Part shown: positions 44,273 through 57,098 of the stretch, in pieces
Position numbering within the stretch: the stretch's first letter is position 1
Layout of the letters: each line of letters starts with the position of its first letter
Assembly: GCA_947623455.1 (NCBI GenBank)
Contig: OX392536.1
Span: forward strand, 31,191,465-31,255,464
Source: Mimachlamys varia
Taxonomy: Eukaryota > Mollusca > Bivalvia > Pectinida > Pectinidae
Length of the DNA: 64,000 nt
Reading direction: 5' to 3'
Made by a program: the position numbers and the translations under genes
Notes under the pieces: generated by a model
The model's input: only the letters and a program-made list of their open reading frames with translations
The model's database searches: none
What the model was told of the DNA's origin: nothing

Positions 44273-46324
44273 TTTTATTTTATGTTTGCAGAATTTCGTT
44301 AGCAAAAGTTATTCAAAATATACATTTAAAGGTAAAAAAAACACGTCACGAACTGATACTGTATGGTTGCTGGTGTAGTTTGTTTATATCAATGGCTGAT
44401 TTGTGACGTCGATTTTGTTTTTGTTCATTGTATTTTGTGGGGGTTTTCTCATTTCTTTTTTATTGATATGTGAACAGCAGGTAGAAATCTAATTATGGAT
44501 TTTTTTTTTACTTTTTTTTTTTGAAAGTACATGTGTTGTTAACATTATTTTTAAGACAAAGCTGTACTAGTATAACATGTAGATTCTGTGCATCCTAAGT
44601 TATATTAACTAATATAACACACACACTATCTAAATTGTATAATGGAAAGAAACTCTTTTATAAAACATTATATTTACAGTCTACACTGACATTCACACGA
44701 TAACCATTGTCCTGCAAACTAGAGTTATTTTCCAATAACTTTACTTGAGAATGTGCAAAATTTCTAAGATATGGACAACAATACATGTCTGTGGAGCTAT
44801 GCATATTATCTATTTCGAGTCACAATTGTATGACGTCATCAACAATGGACATAGGCGGAGTTAGTCACGGCTTATGCAAACTGCATGCTGTTATATTTAT
44901 TGCACCGTTTTCACGTTTGTAAGTTTTGCAATGAAATATATATCCGTAGGTGGTGCTGTAGTGAACAAAATAATTTTGAACTATTTAAAGAAAATACTTT
45001 AAATGTAAGAGTTAACTTTGTTTTGTTTAGTTTATGGGATCTTAAATTTAATGGAGCAGTAGGTAAAAACATAAACGCTCACGTTTTACTCGGATTTATG
45101 ATTTTATAAACTAAACAAAATAAAAAGTTAATTCTAAAGTATTGCAAATTAATTAAGATCTTGTATTGTGTCCAACATATACGATATCAATATAAACTAT
45201 TCTAAAGAGTCTCAAATACAACAAAACACGAAAATCAAAAACTAAGATAAAAGTATAGAAAGAAATAGTCGTTGACAGAGTAAAAGACAATATTTTTCGT
45301 TTATATTCCATTGTGGTGAAGTATCCTCTTTTAAATCGGAGCTTTTCACGGACATCATATATTATATACAATGTACATGTACGTTTACCCAGACTGAGGT
45401 AGGAAAGCTGACGGTAAAGACTGTCCGCTGCTGATTTCGAATTATACTTTATCATTCTAGTATATACATAAAACGTACAAATGTAATGATAATTCAAGTA
45501 TCAACGTATTGACATGCCACAGATACCGCCAGTAAAATCAAATTCCACACAATCACGAAAATAGGTCAGGATTGCTGCTAGGGTGTACCAACCATATGTT
45601 TCAAAATACCAAATTTAACACCAATTTAAATAATCTGTTATCCATGCGTTTATAAAAAAATTGCCTCTCTCGGTAATGAACGTCGTAACCAATGATTTAC
45701 ATCTTCATGTACATGTAACTTGTTTTGACCCTTAATGAATGCATTGTTTTGACCAGCTGTTTAGCCGTAAACAAGAAGAAACATATTCTTGAATTAAACA
45801 AACATTGTATAATGCAAATACTAATGATAATATTTCGCTCGCCGTGCAGTCATACTAACATCAACAACATACAAATGTAATCGTGACATATGCCCACCTT
45901 AATTAAATCATATACATGTACATACTCGTAAGTTCACCACGACCTATCTGTAACTCACCCTTGATGGAAGGTGTAGGCTTATTTCTATTGTGTATTTATA
46001 ATTATCGATATACAATTGCATTTTTATGAGGTAGTGAAATGAACATGATATTAAAAGGGCATGATTATAATTCACAATTTCTTAGTACATGTATATGTTT
46101 CTTTTTCCCGGGGTAATTATGCAATTCTAAGCATTAAACTGTAACTGGCGACATTATATTTGTCTGTCACCAAAACTGTATTCATTTCGACTGTATAGTA
46201 CATGTAGTAACAGTTCAATGCTTATGTATACATTTTATGTTAATGGTAATTTTCTTTTGTCTACTTCTTTCGGATATAGTCAGTAAACGTTCTCCCTTTT
46301 TGTGTGTGTTTATTTACCGAAAGA
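44273..46324. other. No recognised gene
   Basis: AT-rich. Frames at 44885-45109 (plus) and 45153-45497 (minus, 114 codons) are rich in AT-encoded residues and not recognisable. Confidence 0.4.
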
Positions 46325-46565
46325 GCCCGATTTAAATCAATGTCATCTAAGCTATTCAAAACCATTACACATGTTATCTGAGGTGCAGTGCAAAACATTG
46401 ACGTAACGTAGTCTGCTATGGCGCCAGGAATAACGTCATATAGCCTGCTTTAAATAAGTGTCATCTAATCGATTGATTCAAAGCCATTACATGTTATATG
46501 AGGTGGAGTGCAAAGCTTTGACATCACGTAGTCCAACATGGCGTCAGAATAACGTCATGTGATGC
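46325..46565. repeat. ~115-bp tandem duplication, two copies
   Basis: Both copies carry, in order, TTTAAAT(C/A)A, TGTCATCTAA, CCATTACA(C/T), GTTATNTGAGGTG(C/G)AGTGCAAA, a TTGACGTAACGTAGT or TTGACATCACGTAGT block, ATGGCG(C/T)CAG and AATAACGTCAT. The blocks resemble CRE half-sites and a YY1-type core. Confidence 0.8.
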
Positions 46566-47439
46566 GGTATAGCAAACTGTAGTATACAGTGTGATATACC
46601 ACAAGTTGTTTTACTAATGATACATATGCGAAGGCAACACAGAATATAAATAGAAAGATGCAACTTCCATTTCAGTTGAATGTTGAATTTTGGTTACGAC
46701 TGTCAAGAAAAACAAGACAGTTACAGTATCTTGCAATGGATGTTTAATTTTATTTGTACAAACTAAGACAACTACAAAAAACACGACAGAAGTACCCATT
46801 GACATTAAAAAAACCTTTTCCAAATGAACCAAAACAACCATGCAATTATAATGTTCCACCGTTCACAGAAATCGGTTACAACGTATATTATGTATACACA
46901 TATCTTTATAAGAATGGCATTCTGGGAATGAACTCGTCGATGTAATAGCTTCTCCATTCTCATTAGATATCGAGAAAATGCAATATATGCCATTATATAC
47001 CACAACACAACCACTGCATGTTTTTGGGTGTTGCTGGTGTATGGCGTATTTGCAATGCTTGGCCACCACGGCGAACACCCTGACAAATTGTTGGCGACAT
47101 TGGTAGTGACGATTGGTATGCCTCTATTGTAATCTTTATAGAGTAACGCGTAACAGATTTTTACACGTTTATCCGGCCCAACTGCTCTCATTATGTGCTA
47201 AAACACCGTCCCAAACACCGATAGCTCCCTTCCCTGTTTCCCCGACAGTAGACTCGGCCTTTTAATGGTCTGGAGCTCCTAGAGTTGTACAGGAGCCTAA
47301 GGTTTCATTAAGTAACCAACAGGAAATACACCGATTTCCTAGATAAATTTGTGTACACGTCACAAAGTGCTTCGTTTCTAGGATATGCCGATAGTGTAAC
47401 TATAGTCATACGTCGTTAATTTCGGAAAGTTTAACAGAC
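46566..47439. other. Sequence upstream of the candidate first exon
   Basis: The minus-strand 128-codon frame at 46805-47191 and its neighbours are unrecognised. The last 230 bases are GC-richer and could contain 5' UTR or promoter. TTTAACAG directly before ACATGGG at 47438 could also be a splice acceptor, meaning a non-coding exon would lie upstream. No TATA box could be assigned. Confidence 0.35.
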
Positions 47440-47500
47440 ATGGGCGATTCGGATTATGATGATGACTACGACGATGGCGAAGAATTTGAAAAAAAGAAAG
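47440..47500 (+). CDS. Candidate first coding exon, acidic N-terminus
   Basis: ATG at 47440 has a strong context (GACATGG: G at -3 and at +4). It opens 20 codons, MGDSDYDDDYDDGEEFEKKK, and the exon closes with AAAG|GTAAGA, a near-consensus splice donor at 47501, leaving phase 1. The peptide is strongly acidic with a lysine end, far from the AT-driven composition of the chance frames around it. Acidic openings of this kind occur in troponin T among other proteins, and troponin T is a reasonable guess, but 20 residues cannot prove it. The rest of the gene would lie to the right on the plus strand; no convincing second exon was found, apart from a doubtful one at 47931. Read without splicing, the frame hits a stop just past the donor. 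Confidence 0.5.
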
Positions 47501-47930
47501 GTAAGACCCAGTAGAGGACTGTTAGAGGACGCACACCTTACTTTCTCTATGTAGCAGAGGACACTCGTCTTTTCTAAGGGCACACCCCTCCCGCCAGGGA
47601 GACACGCATGAAACGGTCCACTTTGGTGTAGGCACAACAGATAGAATTTTGATGCATGGAGAACCACAGTTTGGGATGGGACGATGTTTCCACGTGTTGT
47701 TCTTAAATTCTTTTCTTTCTCTCACATTTATTTTTGCAGTATATTTACATAGCGTGTTAACGATCTGCATGAACACATTTGTGATACCATCTGCTTCACC
47801 ATACATCATTTATTTCCGTCCTTCTGTGCGTGTATAAACAAAACGCCACAGGGACTCTGACCGTATTAAATGACTATTACTGCGAAGAGTTTTTACATGT
47901 ACCTTTTGTATTTATTTCATATATATTCAG

Positions 47931-47994
47931 AGCGAGGTCAAGGTTATACAAAACACCAGAAAAAGAGGTGAATATATTTGTTTTGTACGAAGAG
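47931..47994 (+). other. Doubtful internal exon with perfect donor
   Basis: An acceptor (TATATATTCAG) ends at 47930 and GAG|GTAAGT follows at 47994. The open frame of this segment (RSRLYKTPEKEVNIFVLYEE) needs a different phase from the one the exon at 47440 leaves. In the phase required, a TGA appears at 47968 unless the weaker donor GAG|GTGAAT at 47967 is used, giving RGQGYTKHQKK. The link to the upstream exon is therefore unproven. Confidence 0.2.
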
Positions 47995-49215
47995 GTAAGT
48001 TTTTTTGTGCGTTAGATAGGTTTGCAGACCGCCGAGTCGAGGATACAAGCTAACAAACACACGTGTTCACACGGCGCACGTGCAACATCTGCATTGTCTG
48101 GCCACGGTAACTATGTTCTCCTCGATCAATATCTACACACAATATACCTATGTAAGCTGGCTCATAATCTCAAACAAAACATAAATCTTTAAAATCTAGC
48201 ATCAAGTCATCTTTTTTGTATAACTTTGACAAAACATTGTAATATTTTGATATTTTATTAAATGTAGTTTTACATATATTCTTTAAAAATCCCAAGCATT
48301 GCGCTAAATCATATTAAGCACACAGCTTTAAGTTGTTGTTGTTGGGGTGTTTTCATTGTGAATGTATATTATACCTGATATATTCATTTCAAAGTTTATC
48401 AAAATATTTATATTTGTGGACATATTTGAGATGTCCGAATTTATATGTACATAATGTGTTTCCAAAGGCTTCAAATCTCACCAGGCCCACCGGGTTGCTG
48501 ACGTTTATTTCATGAGATTGATGTTTCGAAAATAAAAAGGCAGATTTCATAAGGGATGTAAACAGTTTTATTTATTTATCTATTAACTTCAAACCATAAA
48601 CCGATGCTCCTTCGCGCCGCTAGGGTTTGATCTGCAAACACTGGCATACTTTCGATGCTTCCCCTCCTTGGAAATTAAGGCCGCATATTGTCTACAAAAA
48701 AAATTATCCCACGGTGTTCATGTGAACTACATTATAAAGTCAAATATCATGAAATTTATATTTGATGAAAACATAATCAATGCACTGGAGATACACAATA
48801 TTGTAATATGTAGGCGATGTGAAAGGATTCTTTATAGATGAGATTGAACACAGCTTCTCCTTCAACTTTTCGTTTTTATTCCCCGGAAACAGGAAGTTAA
48901 CAATAAAACATAGAAACAAGATACGGATACGGATTATTACAATACACAAAACAACCAATTCCGGATATATTCTATTGATGGTTAAAGAATATATATCATG
49001 TATATAACAATATATTTGAATTATCATCCTTTATATTGTCAAATCAAAACGGTTCATTCCGTTTCAGTGTAAAGCTTACACGAAGCGACGGTAGAACGTA
49101 AGGTTGTATGACTCTATTTTTGCTACCAACATTGTCGCATTTTAACACAACTTGAAAATCTACCATTTAATATCAGCAAGCTTCAAATTTAAAGCGAGAA
49201 ACCCGTGAACTATAG
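47995..49215. other. No recognised gene
   Basis: AT-rich; may be intron of the gene starting at 47440. CACGTG E-boxes are absent, but CACACGTGTTC and GCGCACGTGC occur near 48060-48080. Confidence 0.4.
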
Positions 49216-49290
49216 AGAACATCCCCTTCAGTGGTAAAGCATCAGTTTGAGAACCATGGGTCCGAGCCTCAGTTACATGTACGACAGTAT
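49216..49290 (+). mobile_element. tRNA-like head of a SINE or tRNA pseudogene
   Basis: TTCAGTGGTAAAGCATCAG resembles a box A region and GGGTCCGAGCCTCAG, about 30 bases on, resembles box B. No full cloverleaf can be drawn; the acceptor stem is missing. Confidence 0.4.
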
Positions 49291-50411
49291 TATCGCGATA
49301 CCTTCACCTATGATAAGCGTTTAGACAAAATGGATCTTCGTTGCAGATAGATCAGTACATCATTCTGTAGTAACTGGTATTTCAACGGAGGCTACGATTA
49401 AGGGCTTATCATGTGGATTATAGTATTACTTGTAATGCATAAATAAAGAAAGTTTTAAAATCACCATCATCCAGTAAGATAGAATATGATAATATCAATA
49501 TGCATATTGTTACAGAAATAAATAGATAAAAACAGTATACAGGTATACATGTCGTTAGAGAGCCTGAAATACAGACTTGAAAAGGTGCGTCCTAAGAGGT
49601 AAATAGGTCTTAAAAGTCGTGTCTACCATTTTACTGATTACATGTACCACATATTTTGTAAACAGAGATATTTGGTTAAAATAAAGGTAAAAGGGTTTTG
49701 TCGTCGATCTAAATTTTGCAAACTCTAAAAAATAAGACTATTCAGGTGCTTTATGAAAAGGCTTGCCATTAAAAAAAATTACGTTGAATACTGAGCAGCC
49801 ATGATTTCGACACAACTCATATAACGTACAATGTAAATAGCTGTCTGTATGACGATAGGGGTTAAACTCCTAATTTAACGGGCTACTGGAATGCTGGGCT
49901 GACAGTAATTATACATTCCGGAATGTGTTACCCGTCGTTGGTTTGAGTGTTAGCATTATGTTTGTAATGTGTAGTTCTATGGAGCCGAAGTAAACAAGCC
50001 AGACGAAACATGGTCGGTAATTTTTACATTATATTTCCTTCATCAGCAGACGAGCGATGCGGTATGCGGTATGATAACAGTACACAAACACACATACACA
50101 CACACATATATATTCAGAGTACTAAAGTATGTGTTCATGTTACGCTTACTTTTTGGATAATCAAATTTCCTCCGTTTCTTTTTCATTGTTTTCTTATTGT
50201 TTTCTTATCAAGACACGACTGTTAAGACAGCAGACTTTGCCAAACGTTTGTCTTTAAATGTACTTTGCGAAACGAGAACCGTTCGCAAGCTAAAACATGC
50301 ATCTTGATAAACATGCTAACACGGCGGATGTAGTGGGGTATGGGGGCAGTCTTGGATTCAAAGTACTGTAGGGGGTGGGCTTAATGCAGGACAATGACAT
50401 TTCTGTTGTTG
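49291..50411. other. No recognised gene
   Basis: Contains a CA-rich microsatellite at about 50082-50106. Nothing else was supported. Confidence 0.45.
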
Positions 50412-50606
50412 GCAGTACTACCACGGGCGCTCGAATCTGGACCCCGCCCCCTTTACAGGCAAATACTCTTCTAATATCAAAGCCAGAGAAGTTCCGGGAG
50501 GTCGTTCGGAAAAAAGTTGCTTACCCTGTTGATATTTTAAGAGTATTTGGCAGGTAAAGGTGGCGGGGTCCAGATTCGAGCGCCGGTGGTACATGTACTA
50601 CTGAGC
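50412..50606. mobile_element. Foldback element with ~60-bp GC-rich arms
   Basis: The left arm (ACTACCACGGGCGCTCGAAT, CTGGACCCCGCC, CCTTTACAGGCAAATACTC) is the inverted complement of the right arm (GAGTATTTGGCAGG, TAAAGGTGGCGGGGTCCAG, ATTCGAGCGCCGGTGGTAC). About 50 unrelated bases lie between. The 60-codon frame inside is not meaningful. Confidence 0.88.
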
Positions 50607-50841
50607 CGAACATGAATGACTATTTTGTATAAAAGGATTCATTACTGATCATAGATATATGCTGTTATCATGCCTTACAGTATTATATAAATGCATTGTA
50701 TGTTTCCATCACATATAACGGACGTAAGATTGATACCTGATATACTGAGATAGGCGTACTTTGTATTATCGGTCATCATGCCAATATATTGAATTAAGTT
50801 CCTATACGGGCGTGTGTGTCGGTTTACTACCCTAAATTGAG

Positions 50842-51103
50842 CACAGGGACCAGAGAATTAGTTACAGCTAGTTTTGAACCTAAATTAGGGTGTTTAGAGT
50901 AATTTTTACACTTTGTTTTTTGGGGTGGGGGTTAAGATCCATTTTTGATAAAATTGCCCCCATCAATGGTCATAAAAGCTAATGGCCATTGAGGGGGCAT
51001 TTTTATCGAAAATTAATCTTAGCCCCCCAAAAGTGTAAAATCACTCTGAACACCGTATTTTAGGTCCAAAATTAGCTGTAACTAATTCGCAGGTCCCTGT
51101 GAC
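50842..51103. mobile_element. Foldback MITE with CACAGGGACC ends
   Basis: This ~262-bp inverted repeat has a left arm from CACAGGGACC through GAATTAGTTACAGCTA, TAGGGTGTTTAGAGT and TTTGATAAAATTGCCCCC. The right arm is its complement, ending GGTCCCTGTG. ATTGAG borders it on the left (50836-50841) and, after an extra AC, on the right (51104-51109), a possible 6-bp target duplication. It has no coding capacity. Confidence 0.88.
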
Positions 51104-53085
51104 ATTGAGTACAGTAAATATACCGAAGTATATTCCTCTGTAACGTCCAGAGTCCATATACTGAAGTAATACCACTTATACCGAATGTTTCATGTGGATC
51201 TTCGTACATCCAACATAAATTATCTTGTCCTCTGTACAAGTTACCTCTCTTGTTATTGTGAAGCGGTGCGTGTAAATTGTGCCGGCGTGGGAAACACAAT
51301 GTTGGTTTAATTCCATGTATTTCTTTCTGTCATCTACAAGCTATATTCACACAAATTCATTTGTAGTAACTCATCAATATACATGCACTTCGAGGTGCGT
51401 CCTTTCTGTCTCAGGCTTGAAATATGAACCGCAGGGAAGAAATTAGGATCATAAATATACTGTATATAATTTAAATAGTTGCAATGAATTGTTTGATTTT
51501 ATGACGACAACGGACATGGCTGATACCCGAGAGTTGCCAACAACCAGGAATACACATTTTTTTTTAATTATTCGTTTTTGCTTATGTCAAAGCACAATTA
51601 TTTATATAATGTCATATTTTGTTCTACGATAATATTTATTTTCCTATCTGTTTAGTTGAACCACACATTCATGTACTTTTATAGAATTCAGGTTTACGAA
51701 TAAAGGTTTTTGAATGCCAACGTTTTTCAAATACACTGTATAAGACCACAGTTGCTTGATTTCTGTCAGTATACAAAACAAAATTGTTTATATATATGGA
51801 GCCGCGGCCCATTATAATACATTACTGTAATGGGAGGCTCATTTCACACATACATATTTATTATTTACTGACAGAAACTCAGGCAACTGTGATAAGACGT
51901 ACATTATTTCAAGATTTTAATGTCTCGGGTACAGTCGTAACGGCAGGGCTTCTTTTGGTTGATAGCTTAAACGTTTTTATTAAACGAGTTCGATAAATTT
52001 CTATTGTTTTCAAGACTAATATTCATGAGAATATACGTAAAAATTATTATATCTTTATAAGAAAAGCAATTTTGTTCTTTTCTTACTGTACGATTTCACT
52101 ACAGAGATAATCTCTTGTGATGTCATAATAGTGTTATTACACATGTGTCATGTGACATGACATATATAATGGGTAAGTATTGTGATACACCTCGTTATAC
52201 TACATGTATCATTGCTCGTCCAGAGATCGATTTTTTTTTATTTTGACGTGATTTGGTTATAGATTTATATAAAATATAGAATGTATAAATAAAATAATAA
52301 ATATACAAATTGAATAAATAAAATATATAAATATATAAAGGAATTCAATAGATGATTGGTGGGGTAAACATGGTTGTTTATATGTTCGAGGGTATGTTAT
52401 CGAGATTTTACTGTAATGATGATCAAAAACCAGCACAAGAGCTAAAATTATCAATACACAGTTCATTATTACAGTGCTAATCGACTGGAACCTCATACAC
52501 TGACCTCAACATTTTGTTTGATTATACAATTATTTTCAGCTGATAGAAAACCTTCATCAGACATTAAGAGTCCGACACTGGAAAATAATGAACGTTAAAT
52601 GGCGGGAGATCGAGGACACCTAGTTATCATCTAGAGGTCTATATATAGCCGAACCTTTTTTCTGTTTCTTTGTAATATTTTACCTTTTTTCAGAAACAAA
52701 TTCAGTGTTTATCATCGTTATCAATCAATTATCTTGGGGAAAGGATCGGAAAAGCAAAGCAATTGTGCGTCAAATATATTAACATTAAGAATTAAATAAA
52801 AAAATGGCATTATATTTATACAAGCAAAAAGTCAAACATAGAGTTTACTTAGAGTTCAAATCAGGTTTGTCTTTTATTTATTATCACAGTTATGATTGTT
52901 TTGAAAATATTAAATTGTCTTGTCTGACTGGATGGATGTTAAATTTGCGAGGCACGGGGGTGGGGTGGGGGAAGTCAGGGGATAGGGTGTGTTCTTACGT
53001 CTCAATAACCCACAAGTACAATTCCGGATTTGCAGTAATCGTCGCTTACGTTCGTGAACTAAATGATCAAGTTATCATTTGACAC
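51104..53085. other. No recognised gene
   Basis: AT-rich. ATGGCTGATACCCGAGAG at 51511 is an isolated start-like context without supporting splice sites. Confidence 0.4.
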
Positions 53086-53195
53086 TGGAATGGAACTCGC
53101 AGTTTAGGTTTCCCACCAATAGCCAGGGTCAAGCAGCACTATAGGGTCTACCTTGATGTCAGGGTTCGAGTCCCAGTCCTCATTGTAATTTTATA
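53086..53195 (+). mobile_element. Possible tRNA-derived repeat fragment
   Basis: CAGGGTTCGAGTCCCAG at 53160 is a good box B. AATAGCCAGGGTCAAGCAGC, about 45 bases earlier, could be a decayed body or box A. No cloverleaf can be drawn. Confidence 0.35.
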
Positions 53196-56100
53196 CCTAC
53201 AGTTGTATTGTTTACTATTTCCCCTTATTGTTTCTCATTTAAGTCCTAAAAGATATAATTTTCTTTTCAAAAAGTATAGTATAAGTCATAGACAGTTCAC
53301 AAAAATAATTTCCTTTGCACAATTTTAGTTTTATGAACGGGTACGGAGAACACTGTCCTCAAAATAAAAAAAAAATATATATCTAATGTTTTTTGTTTTT
53401 TAAAAATGTTCATAATGTTTGAACAGAACACTTTTACATTTTGGGTTACTGAAACTTGTCTTATTTTATCATAAGTCATTTTATAGATTTTGTTTTTAAT
53501 TTGGAACATCAAGATCAGTAGTAATCCTACACTAGTGATTGCGTATCATATTATATAATTATATAGCAGAAAGAAAATGATTGACTACAGTGACTGACTT
53601 AAGAACAGACCCAGTTTGTCTGTACACGTAAACTAGGCCTCTGGTTACATTATCAATACTCTTCCCCTTTAACAGTCAAAGTAGGTGACAACTTGTTCAA
53701 AATTGCAGGTATCCAATATCCTGGCGTGACGTTTAGGTTTCAGCTGGCCCAAGGTTTTAGTCAATGTATCGACATGTACATCGATTCCCTAGGGTAGCAT
53801 AATCAAACATGTATATACTCGTATTCTGTTTATGGCCGTACGAGTTTTTCTTCTCTTTCTATTTTCCTATAAGTAGCACTAAATTGTTTGTATTGAACAA
53901 GTGTTTGTTCCAAAATTACACAAATGTTGGATCCCGCATAGATTATTTCTCCATTTGAATCGCTTGTATAACGTCCTCTGGTGCATTCATGGCTCGATAT
54001 GTTTAGTTTAAAGTGTACGGATAGGTTTGCTTATGTCTAACGAGCTTCGTATTATTGATCGTTTAAGAACTGTCGCGTGGAGATTAGCTCGCGTCAACAG
54101 TTTCCCCCGCTGTTACTCCCTTTATTTCCACTTCGCGTTCAGAAATCTTTTCAACCGATCCCAGTATATTGTGACAAAACACTCGGAAATCTTCAGTTAA
54201 GGCTTTGTAAGATAAAACCTCCCCTGCATACGGTCGCGTTTTCTTACCCCTACTCACGTTTATATTCCGGAAGTTAAGCGAATATATCAAATATCGAGAA
54301 GTGATTGTCCTAAGCTTAAATCGATAGTGTTAATTGCTCTATTCTTTTTTATTGTTATTTTTGCGATCGTGCTTCAAGCAATTTTTAAAGATGTTAAAAC
54401 AAACTCACGAGAAACGACCAACATGTTCAAAACATACTGTGTACGTCGTTTATGCGTCATATTATATATAAATGCGTATGTTGTATTTTATTCCGTAATC
54501 GACGTAACAAACAACTTTTTTTCTGAATTTATATATACATATATGTATCCCACGGAGAACAGGTTAGAAAGTTTATAGAGCAAAGATTAAGATGGAGGGA
54601 AAATCTCCGTCTTTCGAGATGAGGTTGCTGCTGTTCGGAACAACTCATGTTCCTATTGAAATTTTAATGCTCTCGCCATACATAGAGGGAACTAGGTTCT
54701 GTTAATGTGATAAATGGCCTTATAAATATCAAATGATCACCAATATAGCTCCACAGACGAGAAAACTATCTAACAATTTATCGTATGCTAGCAGTAAGCA
54801 TTACTCGTACATACATAAATCCCAAATGTTGATTATCAAGTTCGTTTCGTTTGTTTTCGTTTCATAGCTTCTTTTAAAACAAAACATTGATACATGTATA
54901 CCTTCATCAGATGACCTGTTTATACCAGGTCGTTCACGCTATATCTGTACAATTAAAAAATAGAAAGAACACATTCTACAGCGCGAAAAATAAATTGTCT
55001 TTGAAAAAAAATGACGCCTTAGCACAATCTCTGATAAAAAACATAGTCTGATGAACTTGAGGGAAAATCCCTCCCAAGAAAGACTCTAATGCCAGAATGT
55101 AGGATAATGTTGTAAGTTGCAATCCCTGTGAGGACGTCGACACGTCTGATACCTACGGGTGACCTTACGTTAGCTAATTCGAGTCTGCCCACTGTGACAT
55201 ACCCGGAAGTATCCGCCGCCCGTGTTTATTGTGTGTCTGACTTGAAGACATAAAAAACGAGTTTAATGCTAGAAAAAATAGTAAATGCTACATTTTCGTA
55301 CAGACAATTTCATTATAGGATCCTAACCTTTCGAACATAATCATACGGCGGCGTGCTTCGGGCCTGGTTGTACAGGTCGAATGGATTGTTTCCTAGACAA
55401 TGTCGAATCGTTTCTATAATAAACGATTCGGTCGCTTGTATCTTACCGCATTCCTACAGCATCCATTGATAGGTTTGGAAGCCAATTTTGGCTCCGAACT
55501 GCTATTATCCATAATTTTCAACAATAATTGAATTTTCTCCACACCACTGTGGCTTCTCGGAGTGAGCCGGGCGAAGCTGGACCGATATATTCGAATGATT
55601 TATTTTCATTTTCACATCAACTTTTCGAAACTCAAATGTCAACTCAAGCCACGTCTGCTGTCTTTCTGTAACTATGGAACGTCATAAGCGCCGTACGCCG
55701 TAAATGTTTTCAGAGTTTTAACTTCAATATATAGTTGTAAGGGTGCAATGTCATACATTTCAAGAAAAGCTTTTGTACCTCCTTTAAAAAATTCAGACGT
55801 GACAGCAATAATCATAAGAAGCCAAAGGCTTAGTCCCTGACGGGTTTGCCGAGCGTCTATAAATAACTGCCATATTAAAGTTAATTCTAACCATTATACT
55901 GACTTCGCCATTTATTTGTTCATTTGATTAAGGACATCTCTCAATGTATACCGGAAATACATCCCAATCCACGAAACCTCCTTCTATTAATTTGACCATA
56001 GTGTCGTTTTACAATGTAAGACTTGTCTTTTTACGAGGTACATGTCTGTATTGGTCATCTGTCAGTTGTCTTTACATATCCTTGCAAATGCCTCTGTTGA

Positions 56101-56890
56101 CAAAGGCTTTAGATCTATCAATACGACCCGACTTTGTGCAATTCAATGATACTCCACCGTACCTTTTTTCGCGTCCGCATTTAAACCTCCTCCTATATTC
56201 CGGGACATTTTTATTCGAGTACTTTTCCTGTATCATTTGATAGGTCTCGCCTCTATTTGTTCTCATTTGTAATTAAACACTATTTAACTCATGATAACAA
56301 GACAATAACAAAATAATTAGTTATAAATGACAGGAAAAAACTGATAATGCATTGCAAACTTTTACTTTTTCTCATGTGAACGTTGTAGCATTATCATTAT
56401 ATAGGACTTACATTTATATTTGAGTGTGAATATAAAATAATTAAAAGAAAGTCGCATTAAGCTTTTCAGAAAAGAAAAAAAAATACACAAACAAAAATGA
56501 TGCATCACGGGTATACTTCGTGATAACCGGAAGTGCGAGCCAAATAAGTAAGCAGCATTTGATTCAGCTAACATATTTAGCTACTAAAAAGCACTTTACA
56601 GTACATAGATATAAAACTGCATTCTATGGAATTAATATACATACAGTTCGAACATATACAACTCTCAGAAGTTCGCAGGAGCGTTAGCAAATATTTATGT
56701 TTTAATGAAAAGCTCCCTGCAAATCAATGATTTATCAAAACTCGAAAACACATTTTCCATAAAGAAAACTGATTTTAATGCAACACATGCAAGATATCTA
56801 TTACTTGAGCTCATGTCTATACATGTGTGTGGTTTAAAATTAAAATTTTTAACTTTTGAGAATCCGGTAAAACCACCAGAATCTACAATC
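53196..56890. other. No recognised gene
   Basis: Mostly AT-rich. A perfect 10-bp hairpin (CGAATCGTTT ... AAACGATTCG, 7-nt loop) lies at 55404-55430 within a CpG-richer patch at 55100-55480. Overlapping frames at 54077-54290 and 55944-56266 on both strands are unrecognised. Confidence 0.4.
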
Positions 56891-56929
56891 TACAGACCCG
56901 TACACGTTCGCTGTTCCACCTTAGACGCA

Positions 56930-57098
56930 AACGGTACGGAAGTGCTTCGGAAATGCTACTCAAATGTTACGGAAATGCTACGCAAACGGTACGGAAATGC
57001 TACGGAAATGCTACGCGAACGGTATGGAAGTGCTACTCAAATGGTACGGAAATGCTACGGAAATGCTACACAAACGGTACGGAAATGCTACGGATGAC
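56930..57098 (+). repeat. 11-bp subterminal array, left
   Basis: About 15 imperfect copies of GCTACGGAAAT, with GGTACGGAAAT and GCTACGCAAAC variants. The protein frame at 56705-57097 (CYGNATEMLRK-type repeats) is a product of this period. Confidence 0.92.

Noticed and set aside
43115..44378. Open frames up to 350 codons on both strands
   Set aside because: Artefacts of the 21-bp minisatellite; the peptides are seven-residue repeats.
49216..49290. Functional tRNA gene
   Set aside because: Box-like words are present, but no acceptor stem or cloverleaf can be formed.
54077..54290. Overlapping 66-68-codon frames on opposite strands
   Set aside because: No recognisable motif on either strand and no splice context; likely chance.
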